Shown: positions 1-11,503 of the stretch, in pieces
Numbering within the stretch: position 1 is the first letter of the stretch
Layout: the number at the start of each line of letters is the position of its first letter
DNA from: Lineus longissimus
Lineage: Eukaryota; Nemertea; Pilidiophora; Heteronemertea; Lineidae
Assembly (NCBI RefSeq): GCF_910592395.1
Contig: NC_088308.1
Location: 17,623,501 to 17,687,500 of the forward strand
Reading direction: 5' to 3'
DNA length: 64,000 nucleotides
Made by a program: the position numbers and the translations under genes
The notes under the pieces: model-generated
The model's input: only the letters and a program-made list of their open reading frames with translations
What the model was told of the DNA's origin: nothing
The model's database searches: none

Positions 1-66
1 TGCACTTGCGCGACCTCTCATTCGTCGCTCGCTGGTGAGGGGCCGTCTCATAAGGCCTGCTCACCA

Positions 67-3000
67 CATATAGATGAGACAGTTGTCAGTCCATTGCAAG
101 TTGGTGCCCCAAATGCACCGCGGCCAGTGATCCAAAGGTCTGTCCTAATAGCAGTCAGGCTGGATATAAAATAACATTTTCATTAGTCTGCAAATAAAAA
201 AAGCAACCAAATGTGAGCAGGGCCTGGTTGCTCAAAAAAACATTTTGTCACAGGCACTGGCGTCAACTTAACTTGGTATTTATCGTCTTAAATCAAGTTA
301 AGTTAACGGCAGCATCATTGACACTGACACAACTTGCTGAGCTCTGGCTAAATGAGACGCATGACACGTGTAGGGAAAGGGGAAAAGGGGAAAAGGAAAA
401 AAGAAGGTAGTCGTTTTAAAAATTCATTTTCCAATTAGTTAAAAAAAAGCCATAATTACATATTGAGTTGGTGCAAATGTATTGTTGTGAGTAAAACAAC
501 AACAAAGTTGCTGTTTCTTGATCTTTTCCACACAATGACGTCTCTTCAAGTTGTTTTTTCCTATTAATCTTTTCCTAAAATCGTGAGAGATATGGGAGTG
601 TTCTCAACTAACTCCATCTCATTTAATTTTCAAGAGATTTTCACTTTTATTGAACTTTACGGATAATCTTGTCAGACATCTACACCCATGTTACATGTAC
701 GAGCCTTTTCCAAATCTTTGGCCTGCATATGGTCAATACTTAGCCAGAACCGATCACATGCAAATGACGGTGCCCTGGATATTGATTTATGCTCTGTTTA
801 CCTGAAATATCCTCATTTAAAATGCAGGCAGCAGTTGGTAGACATAATTATTTAAATATTGTCATACTTTTTAATCAGATTAGAATCAAATTAGTGAAAA
901 AACGGGCTGCTACACGTATGCGCAGATATCTGGAGCCAACCATAGAGCGCCAATTCTTCCTATTTTTACTGTGGTCCAGTGGCTCTACCCAGGCCATATC
1001 TTCCTCGGGTTGCATGCCAAGGTATACATTACCCGGGTCTTTTCAGGATGGGTGACATCTGAAAATCGCCCCCTAGCGGCCGCCATCTTGAATTTCAAAA
1101 TGGCCGACACAGCAGGACCACTAGACAGTTTTTCATGAAAACTTTTGTTCTAAATTAGCTACAGAGATAGATGAACGGCTAACCGCATGTTCTTGGGTAT
1201 GGCCAATCGAATGGCAGCGTCAAAATTGAGTCCAGATGCCCGCCGTCTGGGATTTTAAGATGGCGAATGGTAAATGGCACGCATAGTTTTCACACCAACC
1301 TAAAGATTGTAGGCTGTCAAACCATTTAAAGATTGGTAACAGTGAAAAGGCGGCTCCTGTTTTGACCGCCATCTTGAATTTCAATATGGTCGCCTCGTCG
1401 AAGTCGATCTAAAACAGTTTTTTGGCTATAACTTGAGTTTTAATACGGCTCCAAACAAAACTCAAAGCTAGGTCATCAAGTCTAACCCAACCAATCGAAT
1501 GGTGCCATTGACGATGACGTCACATGCCGCCATATTGGATTCCAAGATGGCCACCACTAAAATTATGCATCTCATTTGCCAAGCCTGATTATTTGCACAG
1601 ACATGTATTAAGAGCTTATTACAGCAAAACGTTTTTTGCTCAAATGTACTTAATGACCATTTGCTATATTTTAGGTATCAGTGACATGATAGTAGTACCT
1701 GCTGCGACCGCCATTTTCAATTTCAAAATGGCTGCCACAGCAGAACTTCTGGACATTTTTTCGATGATATGTTCCCCAGTTCCCCAGTTCCCCGGAATTT
1801 ATATCCCCCTTTATTTTCAAAGAGGATGAAAAATGACACTTCAGAAATGATGTTGGACGGACTGGAGCCAAGACCTATTACCTGACACCCATTTGTTAAA
1901 ACAATAATTATGGTTTCAGACAGGGGGTCTACGTTTAGTTTCAATTACATGTAAGGCAGAATCCTTCAATAATAGATGAATGTCACACCACGTAATGCTA
2001 CATATACACAAGGCCTACGTTTATTATACACAATGTATTTTACATCGTGCCTCTCACAAACGATACGCGGCATAAAACACCCGAATGTGGATAAAGGCCT
2101 TTAATGATTTTCAGCCAGACACTAACAGCTGGGCCAAACCCAGAACGGCAGTTAAAATTAATGACTCAATTTCTATTCGCATTTTTCTAATTCTTAATTA
2201 TTTCTTGATTAATTCATGAGAAAGACGATATAATGCGAGACCCTCAATGATTTCTGTCAGCATTCGAATCTGGAAGCACCCGTTGATAAGGTAAGTGCCA
2301 CGCTGTTACATCGTTACTCTTCTTCTCATTATCACTCCCGTAAAACATGCCAACTGAGCCAAACCCAAAATCTGCTGACATCGCCATACTTTCATCCATC
2401 GCCCAAAAGGCAGATGTATCAGCCAATGAAAAGGATTTTTCGTCACTACCGGAGTTCCTTTTGATAATACTCCTGATCTGTTTTTTAGCCGAAAGTATAA
2501 AACCCAGTGAAACCCCATGATGTGGCGAAGTTAGCAAGTTTTTTCAGCATCGTTTTTCACAAAAACTCAATCGATCGGGGATTGTGCCAACAAAACATTG
2601 TACATTTTAAGAAATCTTCCAAAATTCACTAGACCCCGCTTGATAGAATTGCAGATATTTGGTATGCCTGTTTAGAATACCCCTACCTGTCTTTTGAAAG
2701 CTATTTACGGGCGTGGAAAAGTTTTTTAGTGCAAAGTGAGCATGTTTGACGGTCCGTGTTTCATCAGCGATAATGTTTCACCTCTTGGGTTTGTTGATGA
2801 ACAAACTCGTAATACGGGTATATTGGTACATGTATATCACTTTTTTTATTTCCGAAAACCAGTCTAGACAAAAACGTAATTATGCTATTTTAAAGGTTAG
2901 AGCCTGTACTCTTAAAACAACATGAAATGCTTACAATTTCACAGAGAACGCAGCACACTTGAAATTCAGTGTTGGCCACTGGCCTCCGACACTGGGATGA

Positions 3001-3351
3001 AGGCAATACACTGAAGCAAAACACTTTTTCAAATTCTGAGGCAGGAAAAATACCCTGATTTAAACTGCATTAAAAACTGAATAATAAAAACACTAAAAAG
3101 AGTTGGGGTCATTAGGCACTTTTCCGAGCAACTCCAATTTTTCTGTCCCGCCCCGTATTTCGCGACGTTCTTTAATAAACTGGTTTTCTGAGACCAAGCC
3201 GAACCACATAGCTTATAGTCCATTCATAAATATTATGTCCGCATCGTTTGGGGCTCTGGAGGACGAACAACCTTTCCGGAATTCTTTGAAATTTGGTTTT
3301 TATTGATCCTTGCCTCAAAACCAAACAGATGTATGCACTATTCCAATTTCC
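67..3351. other. Unit leader, no gene recognised (A; also 33190-37335 and 47877-52932)
   Basis: Long non-coding stretch before each polyprotein gene. It contains the five CCGCCAT palindromes, and in units B and C a 0.8-kb foldback element that A lacks. Short open frames in it change or shift between the three copies in ways that do not suggest selection on protein. Confidence 0.6.
1075..1740. repeat. Five spaced imperfect palindromes of the CCGCCATCTTG..CAAGATGGC type (unit A)
   Basis: Five near-palindromes lie at about 1079-1106, 1241-1266, 1364-1394, 1526-1555 and 1706-1735, spaced roughly 125-180 bp. Each reads GCCAT, a T/A-rich core, then ATGGC. The same series appears in B (34251-34907) and C (48938-49594). 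This looks like a decayed tandem repeat or the subterminal part of a MITE. The arm also resembles a YY1-type AAGATGGC core, but function is not shown. Confidence 0.7.
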
Positions 3352-3359
3352 TATAAATA
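3352..3359 (+). promoter_or_regulatory. TATA box of polyprotein gene A
   Basis: TATAAATA lies 255 bp upstream of the ATG at 3614. A GGTAAAG donor-like site near 3393 and a TTATCTTCCAG acceptor just before the ATG suggest a short 5' UTR exon and a ~215-bp intron, so the coding exon would begin about 5 bp before the ATG (inference). Confidence 0.65.
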
Positions 3360-3613
3360 AGGAAAAATCGTTTCAACTACTTGTAGCGTGGGGTAAAGCT
3401 CCTATTTTTTCAGAAACAAAGTAACAAAGTGGATGCGCAAAAACAAAATTTAGATTTCGAAAACCGAAAGAATTTGGTAGTGAAACATAATAAAATTTGT
3501 TGACAAAATTATCTATTTATCTATTTCCCAGAATCTTAAAAAGGCGCGAAATTTTACAGGTATTTCTGACCTATCAGTCAGTAAATCTTCATGATCATTA
3601 TCTTCCAGATAAA

Positions 3614-4240
3614 ATGAAGTTCGTCATCCTACTGGTCCTGTCCGTGGTCATTTGCAGTGTTGCCACTGAAAGAACCATCAAGAGAGAGGAAGATGTGACC
3701 CAGGAAGAGTCCGAAGAGGTCGCCAAGAGATTGTTTTTCAAGAATTTCGTGAAGAGCCACTGGAAGGAAGCAGCCAGGGCTGGTCTTAAACTGGCTAGTA
3801 AAGCCCTTGAAAAGAGAGGCGAGGATGTGACCAAGGAAGAGTCCGAAGAGGTCGCCAAGAGATTGTTTTTCAAGAATTTCGTGAAGAGCCACTGGAAGGA
3901 AGCAGCCAGGGCTGGTCTTAAACTGGCTAGTAAAGCCCTTGAAAAGAGAGGCGAGGATGTGACCAAGGAAGAGTCCGAAGAGGTCGCCAAGAGGTTGTTT
4001 TTCAAGAATTTCGTGAAGAGCCACTGGAAGGAAGCAGCCAGGGCTGGTCTTAAACTGGCTAGTAAAGCCCTTGAAAAGAGAGGCGAGGATGTGACAAAGG
4101 AAGAGTCCGAAGAGGTCGCCAAGAGATTGTTTTTCAAGAATTTCGTGAAGAGCCACTGGAAGGAAGCAGCCAAGGAAGCTTTGAAATTGGGTGTTAAAGC
4201 CCTTCTAAAAAGGAGGGCCGAGGATGTGACCAAGAATTAG
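3614..4240 (+). CDS. Secreted cationic-peptide polyprotein, 4 peptide repeats (unit A)
   Basis: 208-residue precursor. Residues 1-17 are a signal peptide (MKFVILLVLSVVICSVA), followed by a short pro-segment ending in IKR. Then come four copies of a 44-residue (132-bp) module: an acidic spacer (GEDVTKEESEEVA), a KR site, a ~27-residue peptide starting LFFKNFVKSHW, and another KR. Lysines fall at peptide positions 4, 8, 12, 20 and 24, with Arg at 16 in the first three copies; hydrophobic residues fill the gaps, as in an amphipathic helix. The last copy differs (KEALKLGVKALLKRR). No Gly precedes the C-terminal KR, so amidation as in many neuropeptides is not expected. I read it as a furin-type-processed antimicrobial or membrane-active precursor in which the acidic spacer offsets the cationic peptide. 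I cannot tie it to a named family. The ORF is open further upstream, but the signal peptide and the TTCCAG acceptor favour this ATG. Confidence 0.88.
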   Translation: MKFVILLVLSVVICSVATERTIKREEDVTQEESEEVAKRLFFKNFVKSHWKEAARAGLKLASKALEKRGEDVTKEESEEVAKRLFFKNFVKSHWKEAARAGLKLASKALEKRGEDVTKEESEEVAKRLFFKNFVKSHWKEAARAGLKLASKALEKRGEDVTKEESEEVAKRLFFKNFVKSHWKEAAKEALKLGVKALLKRRAEDVTKN

Positions 4241-4350
4241 AAGGTTATTGTAAAGGAAAGTAGAATGGCAGGTGTCATATGAAAAAGATGCGAGTAGGTA
4301 CTTCCCGTATTCCTATGTAATGGCTAGTCTTCATTCCATCTGAAGATTGA

Positions 4351-4356
4351 AATAAA
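4351..4356 (+). terminator. AATAAA polyadenylation signal, polyprotein gene A
   Basis: AATAAA 110 bp after the stop codon. It is conserved at 38465-38470 (B) and 54194-54199 (C). Confidence 0.7.
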
Positions 4357-6609
4357 ATCATCACTGCTTTGACATTATCGTTTGCGTGAGCCAGTCTTTT
4401 TTGTTCTGGTGATCTGTTCATCGAATTCACAAGGGTTGTCTAGCAGGGTGTGTTTTGTTTTGGACAGGATTTGTCACTCATATAGTTCACGAAGGATTAG
4501 AAATAATTTCGTCAAGAGATCACCTCACATTCTCAAATTTATTCACTGATTTTAACCAAAAAACGGTCAAGTGCCATAATTGTGCTCAGCGGATCGCCAT
4601 TTGGATGTGAATGATGTTCCAGTGTCTATATACACCCGAACGGCTAAATCAAGATCCCTGATATAACATGACCTAAGAGCACTAATATATACAAATTAAT
4701 GAATCATTGTTCAATTCAAAGATTGTACATGTTGTACTTTACCTATAAGGACATTGTTTTTGACAAACAGGCAAAAACTAACTTATCTATTTCTATTGGG
4801 TGTAAGGGTAAAGGTAATTAAAGAATATGGAGTAAGGGTAGGCATGGGGTCACTGGCCTTCTTCTAGGTCCAGAATCTTTCTCTAACGGTTACTGCGTTT
4901 ATTAAATGTCTCGTTGGAGTTTAAGCTGGGTCGATCGCCGTCGGCTAACCTATCATCACCCGCCGCACCAACGGTCGACCAAGAAACGTACCGGGGTAAC
5001 ACATGATCATTCTGATGCGATCGTCCAATTGGTTTTAATGTCAAATCATACTCCCCGCGATGTGGTTGGATAACGCTACAAGAGAGCTCCATGTTCATTG
5101 CTAATTGACTTCCTACCCCTACTCTTGACCTTGTTTTATAAAAATGCGGGTAATGAAGATTTCCAGATAGAAATGGCTCGCCTAGTGACGCACGTACAGT
5201 GGAGCGTGTGATGCACGCCTTAGTCGCCGTTGGTTTGTTGCGCCATTACAAAATGTAGATTAAAATGAACCCAACACCAGCGAAAATCCTTTATTAGAGA
5301 TCAGCCAGTGTTATGCTACATGTGGTGGCGCAAAGTGGCGAGAAGGGGAATTATCATCCTTGCTAGCTATCGCCCACGACCTAAATGCGCATTTGAAAAC
5401 ACGAATGGAGAGTCTCGTGCCCAGGCCATTTGGGAATTGACTCTCCCTACTGAGTGAGGATGCCATTTCACCGCAGATCATCAGATCAGGCCCCACATGT
5501 CTCCGAGATAATTGTTTTTCTTTGGCACGCCACCAAGTAGAAAATGCAAAAATATTTATTAAATTGGATGATAACCAGACAACAAATCCTGGTGTCGTGT
5601 GCAGGTAACGGACGACATTCATTTCTTCAGATACGCTTACTGTTTTTGCATATTCAAACCAGTCATATGAAAGGTTGAAAGGACAACTATAAGTGACACA
5701 GAAAAGATAAAATTATGACGGGTACGCCTAAGATATCTACTTGACCCTCAATGTATTGACATTGTTCAGCGTCCAGACAACGCGGTGCGAAGGCAGCACC
5801 GCTGGAAGTTCAGTATACCTTTCTGGTGGCAACGATTCTGCTTTTCATCGCACTGACCAGTCATCTAATTAGCTGTCACCCATCTGCCTATTTCGTGTTA
5901 CTGGGTGATTATTCATCGTGGAAAACCAGTGTCACTCGCATTTTATGGGAGTGACATTGGCTTAAAGATAATGAATGTGAGGAGTATCCCAATTTGGTTA
6001 TTGAGCCGAGTATGGCCAATCTGAGACAGGAATTCTAAACCTCCGTTGTAATTGGGAAAACACCAGAGTTGTGGTAATTGTAACGATGCCTTAATCGTGA
6101 CGGCAATAACGTCCTTGATCTCTCATTTCCAAAGGTAGCGACTAGAAATAAGACTGTCCATTATGTGTGATATTGCTAAGCAATGAATGGAATATCAGAT
6201 TTTAATAATAGACATATACACGCCGTGGAAGATATATCTTTGAGAGCTGCTATTAGAAAGGGTTCTTTCAGTGCTATAGGAATATAACTTCTGATTTGGC
6301 CAAACCATAGATAAAAGACATAATAAACGCAAAGGAAAATTGTTTTGTTCCGGCGAATTCATCCATTATTACCAAGCCACGGTCGAATGCTTCTCTTCGA
6401 CAAAAAACTTCGATTATGGTATCAACTACACATTTTGATATGATCAGTGATACATTCTGAATCAACTTTTATTTCCAGTTTCCAGTTTTCTGTTTCAAAT
6501 TTACTTTCGCATTTAAAAACGAAAGGTTAACACGTGGTGTCTTAGTTGTCACATGTATGAGCTACATTTGAAACTTGAACAGAAATTATTTGAAATCCCA
6601 TGTTTTCAG
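4357..6609. other. Region between polyprotein gene and Ly6 exon 2, no gene recognised (A; B 38471-40701; C 54200-56287)
   Basis: No supported gene. A 103-codon minus-strand frame (5311-5622) is present in A and B, but a small deletion disrupts it in C. A hydrophobic plus-strand frame near 55427-55642 is open only in C. If the Ly6 exon 1 assignment is right, this is part of Ly6 intron 1. Confidence 0.5.
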
Positions 6610-8004
6610 CTTTCGGAGGCATCTACTATGAAGGACTGACTGGTACCAATCTTTCCTGCTACACGTGTAAGGAAAGTTACAAAATCACGCCATACGACCC
6701 AACAGCCCACACCTGCCAGTCAAACCTTCCCAAAGTAGACATCATCTCCTGCGGCATGAAAGATAAATACTGCAAGGTATGACTGCAGAGAATAATTATA
6801 CCCACGCTAATCTCCTGTAGCGGATAGGTGCCGTCAAAGCAGATCTCACAGACATCCGTGCAGTGCAGGGCCGGAGAAGCGAACGTTAACCCCCGATTTC
6901 CTCAGGATGCACATAGTAGGTGGCTTCCTTAAAAGTGGCATCTACAATGTTTACATGTACTTCAGTCAGGTTTGCAAGATATTTCGCGGGTGTTGAACGA
7001 TTTGAATTTACTTGAAAGTGTTTCTGAATAAGGCCGGGTATAATCATATCAAAATTTTGTTCTCCTCCCTGGACGACTCAATTTATATGGTTCCGTAAAG
7101 CAAATATGCCTTTTTAGAAGTTTACCTTTTGCCACCATTTTGCTTTGAGGAGACACATGGGCAGTGTTGCTGAGAGCATATATATGAGTATGGTTCTTGG
7201 CACTTCATTCTTGAGTATTTAAAATTATTCGCTCGATCACACTCACACATAGGTTGTTATACGGAGATGCCTTTTGAGGTACTAGTATAAATCATGCTTG
7301 GAGACACACAACTTTCATGTAAACCACCAGCGACGAGACGACATTTCGTAGCTAATTATTTTATTCAAAGTGTAACAAACCGAATTACATTAGAGATAAT
7401 TTTAAAATACCCGAGTGAGAATATTTCATTTTCATAATGGATAATATATAAAGCATCGTTTTCACAACAGAGGTTTGGGCGAGACAACCATAACCGCTTG
7501 GGTTAGTGCAAAATGTGGAAGCACTTCAAAAGCATTTAAAACCAAATTATTCAATATTTGATTTGAGATGTTTCAGAATAGAAATTGATACCTCACTGTC
7601 GGTATTGATTGTCTCACCCAAACCGCTCGGGTGGAGCTAAATATAGGCTACGCCTCGGTTTTGGTCTACATTACGAGCGGTTTGGGTGAGACAACCAATA
7701 CCTCCAGTTCGGTATCAATTCCTTAATCAAACAACCTGTACGTATATTTCTAATCTAGAATGAATTACAATTTAAGGTTGAGAGGGTCGAGCTTCAAGGT
7801 GTGAAGATCAGCATTGAAAGAAGCTGTACGGATACATGTTATTATGGATGTAAGTTCCAAGGATACGGATTGACCTATCTGAAATGTACGTCGTGCTGTA
7901 GAGGACATGCGTGCAACACAGACAGCCACGGAGTGATTATCACGCCAAGTTTATTTCTTTATGTGATGATGATTTTAATTGCTACATTTATAATCCGAGG
8001 ATAA
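6610..8004 (+). CDS. Ly6/uPAR-type GPI-anchored protein, exons 2-3 (unit A)
   Basis: Exon 2 is 6610-6776 (TTTTCAG acceptor, GTATGA donor) and exon 3 is 7777-8004 (TTTAAG acceptor, TAA stop). Exon 2 carries the first three-finger half: LSCYTC, then further cysteines and DKYCK. Exon 3 carries SCTDTC, YGC and the typical end TSCCRGHACNTD, followed by about 20 hydrophobic residues, as expected for a GPI-anchor signal. This cysteine layout is that of Ly6/uPAR proteins, which are cell-surface or secreted. Exon 2 opens in phase 1, so a signal-peptide exon must lie upstream; for this copy it would be outside the window. The ~1-kb intron holds a foldback MITE. The partner and function are unknown. Confidence 0.82.
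7583..7720. mobile_element. Foldback MITE in Ly6 intron 2 (unit A)
   Basis: 138-bp hairpin. The left arm reads AATTGATACC..GTCTCACCCAAACCGCTCG, and its reverse complement closes the right arm (GAGCGGTTTGGGTGAGAC..GGTATCAATT). Copies sit at the same place in B and C. A one-arm fragment also occurs at about 58565-58590, in intron 1 of the CNPY-like gene. Confidence 0.75.
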
Positions 8005-8569
8005 ACGATAAGTCCGTATCATTTGAATCGGGCCTAAACTTGTTTGAATGAATGACAACAGAGTGTGAGTACACAGAAGGACATACTAGTTCTGGTGATT
8101 TGTTTTCTCTCTTAATACAGCCCGGCTGCAAATTTAGGGCAATGGCGTTAAAAGTTAGAAGTGGGACAATCACGAACCCAAGGGTTTTGTCATTTTGACG
8201 CGAGTTGTTTACTACGTTGAACACTAAAGATCTGATTTCACTGCAGTGGTTTGCCGCGGCGTAAAAGTTTTTCCGCTTTCACGAGCTTTGTGGTCAGTTT
8301 CATTCCGCTTTCGCGGCTGTATGTACTTGCAAGCAATAGTATATTTATGCACTCTTTACCAGTGTCTCAGATAAGAAGGATTGGGTTAATGTTGTCAAGT
8401 GTTGAGTAACGAAAAATACTCGATGCTGAGGGAAACCACAATTCCACACACTGCCATCTATTGGTGATTCATAGTAAAACATGGTCGATCAATTATATAT
8501 ATATACATAACCAGCGGATATAATAAAAGGTTCAAGAAACCTAGTTTAACATATTGTATGACACAAACT
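8005..8569. other. 3' flank of Ly6 gene A, no gene (B 42098-42677; C 57457-58050)
   Basis: Non-coding, AT-rich, with a TATATATATATA run at about 8491-8503. B has a short duplication of the TCTATTGGTGATTCA motif near 42550. Confidence 0.5.
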
Positions 8570-8570
8570 T

Positions 8571-11210
8571 AAAGTGATACTATGATGTGATTTATAACTT
8601 GGCGGAAATACGTCCGTTTTTAATTGTTGATCACAAATGTAAAGCTCAAATTTTCCATTTTTGATTCGATTTATTATAAAATCGCTGTTTTAATCGCGTC
8701 AGACTGGCCAACTGCCGAAGACGTTTTGAAAAACCCGCACTAAGTCACGTGACCTCATGACCTCACAACATGAACAAGTCAGACCGTCGAATATTTTCCT
8801 ATTCGCTCTAGGAAGAAGCTATATCCGCAGTAGCCTGGTACCACCGGCCACCGTCAGACGACGCTGTTGTGTTTGACCTATTTTGACTTTTGTATTGACG
8901 GGACGGACGGAGGCCAGGTTCCAGCCAATCTTTGCACGACTCGGAATTTTGAGTCACGAAAGTTGTTGATTTCCAACGTCTTTTTATATTATATTGAAAT
9001 CGTGTTTAATAAACACGAGTTAGTTGTGCTTGCTTGAAATACTCAAATATTGTGTATTAAGTGTAATCATGTTCACAAAAGTTTTTTTCGTAGAATACTT
9101 TGTGAGATTACGGATTGGACGTATAATTGTGAACCGACGGCTCATTATCAATAGACGCTTAAAGCTTCATTTTGTCAACCATTCATTTCTGCATCCATTT
9201 TCTAGCATCATTTCGATAAAATCTGCCTTTATTTAACCAATGGAATAGTACAAAGAAGTACTGGATTTCTCATTGAAATCCAAACTTGCTTTAGGAAGGG
9301 TGAATGTTCGCCGTAGTACTGAATATAAGTTTCTAAAGCCGTTGCAAGCTGTCCACAAGCCACACAGAAATCGCTATCACATTTCAACACATTTTCGTGG
9401 AGTAGCCATAGTCTTTTTTTAACGCACTCCGTCTCTGCCATCTGACACAAGGCATCTGACATATGTATGACAGCTAATACACACGTGTTCGCACTTACCT
9501 CGCTTTCGGATTTGTTGACAGGCTTCCCCGCAATGACGTCATTGTTCAGACGAACTATGATCAATTTCAAAGCGCCCGTGCGGGTTCCTGGAAAACTCGG
9601 TTAAATAAGTACGCGGCCGAATAAGTACTCAACATGTGACAAGTTGCGTAAGACTACTAGTTGTTGATGTCTGAGCGAAAACGAGGCTAGCGGATCGGAG
9701 GCGGCATCGGGTTTGGAGGAGCAGGACGTGTTTTCTCATCTCTCCTGAATAGTACAGTTTTCGTCAAGAAGCCGGTGAATCTTTCAACACTACAAGCAGC
9801 GAGTTTAGTTAGCACGACTAGATGAGAGTCGAGTGATCCAGTTTCCGAACTTCCGACCAAGTTTTTAGAAGAAGTGGTGCCCCTCCCAACGGACCCAAGC
9901 CTAGTTCTGTCTCTCTCCAAACCCAAGAAAACGATGAGCGTCTGAATGAAGGAGAGTGTAGTCCGGACCATAGACATGCCCCGGTAACGTGAATCTTCAT
10001 TCTTCTATATCTGCCACTCCTAGTTGCCAATGGTTCTGGGATGTTTGGTGGAATAAATACGCTTCATTATAAACAGATCAATAAGCCTGCCGGCAGCGCG
10101 GTTCTGTAAATTCGTTTGTCTAAAAACCACACCCAACCGCGTATTATTTCGTTGGGTGTGGCCACAAATATATATATATTCAGGAGTAAGTCTCCTTAGT
10201 AAAAGAACACTAGAATAAGCCAAAAATAGTTTATTTAACCGAGTTTTCCAGGAACCCGCACGGGCGCTTTGAAATTGATCATAGTTCGTCTGAACAGTCA
10301 TTAGCTATTTATAGACGGTGGCTGGAACCTGGCCTCCGTCCGTCCCGTCAATACAAAAGTCAAAATAGGTCAAACACAACAGCGTCGTCTGACGGTGGCC
10401 AGTGGTACCAGGCTATATCCGCAGTAGTTCGCGTACGCTCAGGAAAATCTAATGAATATAAAATGAGGTCTAAAAATAGTTTTAGGAATACCATTATTAT
10501 GAAGTCAGCGATGGAATTTCCTGGTTGGACTTAGGAAATTTATGATAAAATGACTAGGACTGTGCACTTGGTGGGAGGGGCCGTCCCTTCCCTTACTTCG
10601 TTACTTCGAGATTTTTTCCAAATGTGCTGGAAGACCTACAACGGCAGACGAATTTGGAGTTGGTTCTCGAAGTTGTGTTCCGGAGGAGCATTAGGAGGAG
10701 AAGATGAACCACCGGCTGGTGACCTCTTAACTCGAACTTCATGGCGACGGCCCGGTTCTTTGATAGGGTCAGGCCAGCGGAAAACCCCAACACCTTCAGT
10801 TTTGCTGGTGTTGCCGCAAAACATCGCAGCACAACGCCACCCGACAACCCTTTTCTTTTTCTTCTCCATAATCTTCAGTTCTTATCGTGTATATATTGTG
10901 TAAGGACAGGATGGAATGTCAATGGTCAATGGCAGTTGTAAATAAACGAATGAGATTTTTTTTTTTCGCGGGAATGTAAACCACCGCGACAGCGAAAATG
11001 TTCATGTTGTGACGTCATCAACAAAAACGTCGTCGGCGTAGCGCGATTTCAACGGCATCGAAGCGAGCCGTCCGGGCGGGATTAAAACCATCAATTTCTC
11101 GAAAATGTGCATTTCGATTCGAAAACCTTACCGATTTATGAGAAAGTGACGTAGTCATTTGTCAAAAACAGCTAAAACATTATATGGTGAAATTTGACAC
11201 GAGTTACCCT
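8571..11210. mobile_element. TTAA-flanked DNA element (unit A), with nested insertion
   Basis: In unit C the DNA reads ACAAACTTAAAGTTTTTC without interruption (58043-58060). In A the same flanks are split: CAAACTTAA then AGTGATACTATG on the left, and ..GAGTTACCCT then TTAAAGTTTTTC on the right. The ends (AGTGATACT and, inverted, AGGGTAACT) are similar, so this fits a TTAA-duplicating element of piggyBac or Kolobok type. No transposase is seen. Unit B has the left part only (from 42678). Confidence 0.6.
8834..10412. mobile_element. TIR element with ~15-bp flanking duplication, nested in the TTAA element
   Basis: The ends are inverted repeats of about 95 bp (CCTGGTACCACYGGCCACCG at both ends). 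CTATATCCGCAGTAG flanks it directly at 8819-8833 and 10413-10427. Inside is a second inverted pair, about 9545-9607 and 10228-10297. No convincing coding region is present. Such a long target duplication does not match a superfamily I can name. Confidence 0.7.
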
Positions 11211-11383
11211 TTAAAGTTTTTCAATAGAAATATGCATCGATATGATAATCGCCACCCTCGACGAACTTTTTGTTATTTCTGTTGCCTAGTTACTCCGCAA
11301 ACTTCACGTGTTTGTTTCATATGCAATGATATTAGGAATCAACAGATATATACTTTTGACGACAACGTGTAATTGGTTCCAAA

Positions 11384-11489
11384 ATGGCGCAAGTGAGGGG
11401 CATGCTCCTCATATTTCTGGTGTTTCTTCTGGAATGTCAGTGGATTCGTGGTGAAGAAGAACCAAGGCTTCCACTGGGAATATCAAAAG
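11384..11489 (+). pseudogene. Orphan exon 1 of the CNPY-like gene (unit A)
   Basis: A near-identical copy of the first exon of the intact gene at 58219-58324: ATG, signal peptide, phase-1 AAAG|GTAAGC donor, plus about 180 bp of upstream sequence. Homology stops about 15 bp into the intron (near 11503). The remaining exons are not found in A, and unit B lacks this piece altogether. It marks where the duplication breakpoint cut the CNPY-like gene in intron 1. It could still act as a promoter with a signal exon. Confidence 0.85.
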
Positions 11490-11503
11490 GTAAGCCATCA
11501 GAA

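Noticed and set aside
2244-2537. 97-codon minus-strand frame, open in all three units
   Set aside because: The units are too similar for openness to be informative. The few differences between copies are mostly amino-acid changing, and no domain or splice context is seen.
3598-4233. Long antisense open frames across the polyprotein repeats (211 and 175 codons in A, longer in B and C)
   Set aside because: The repeat period (132 bp) is a multiple of three, so any frame open in one module stays open in all. The sense strand has the signal peptide, TATA box, poly(A) signal and processing sites.
5311-5622. 103-codon minus-strand frame in A and B
   Set aside because: A short deletion near 55080 shifts the frame in unit C. 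No homology is recognised.
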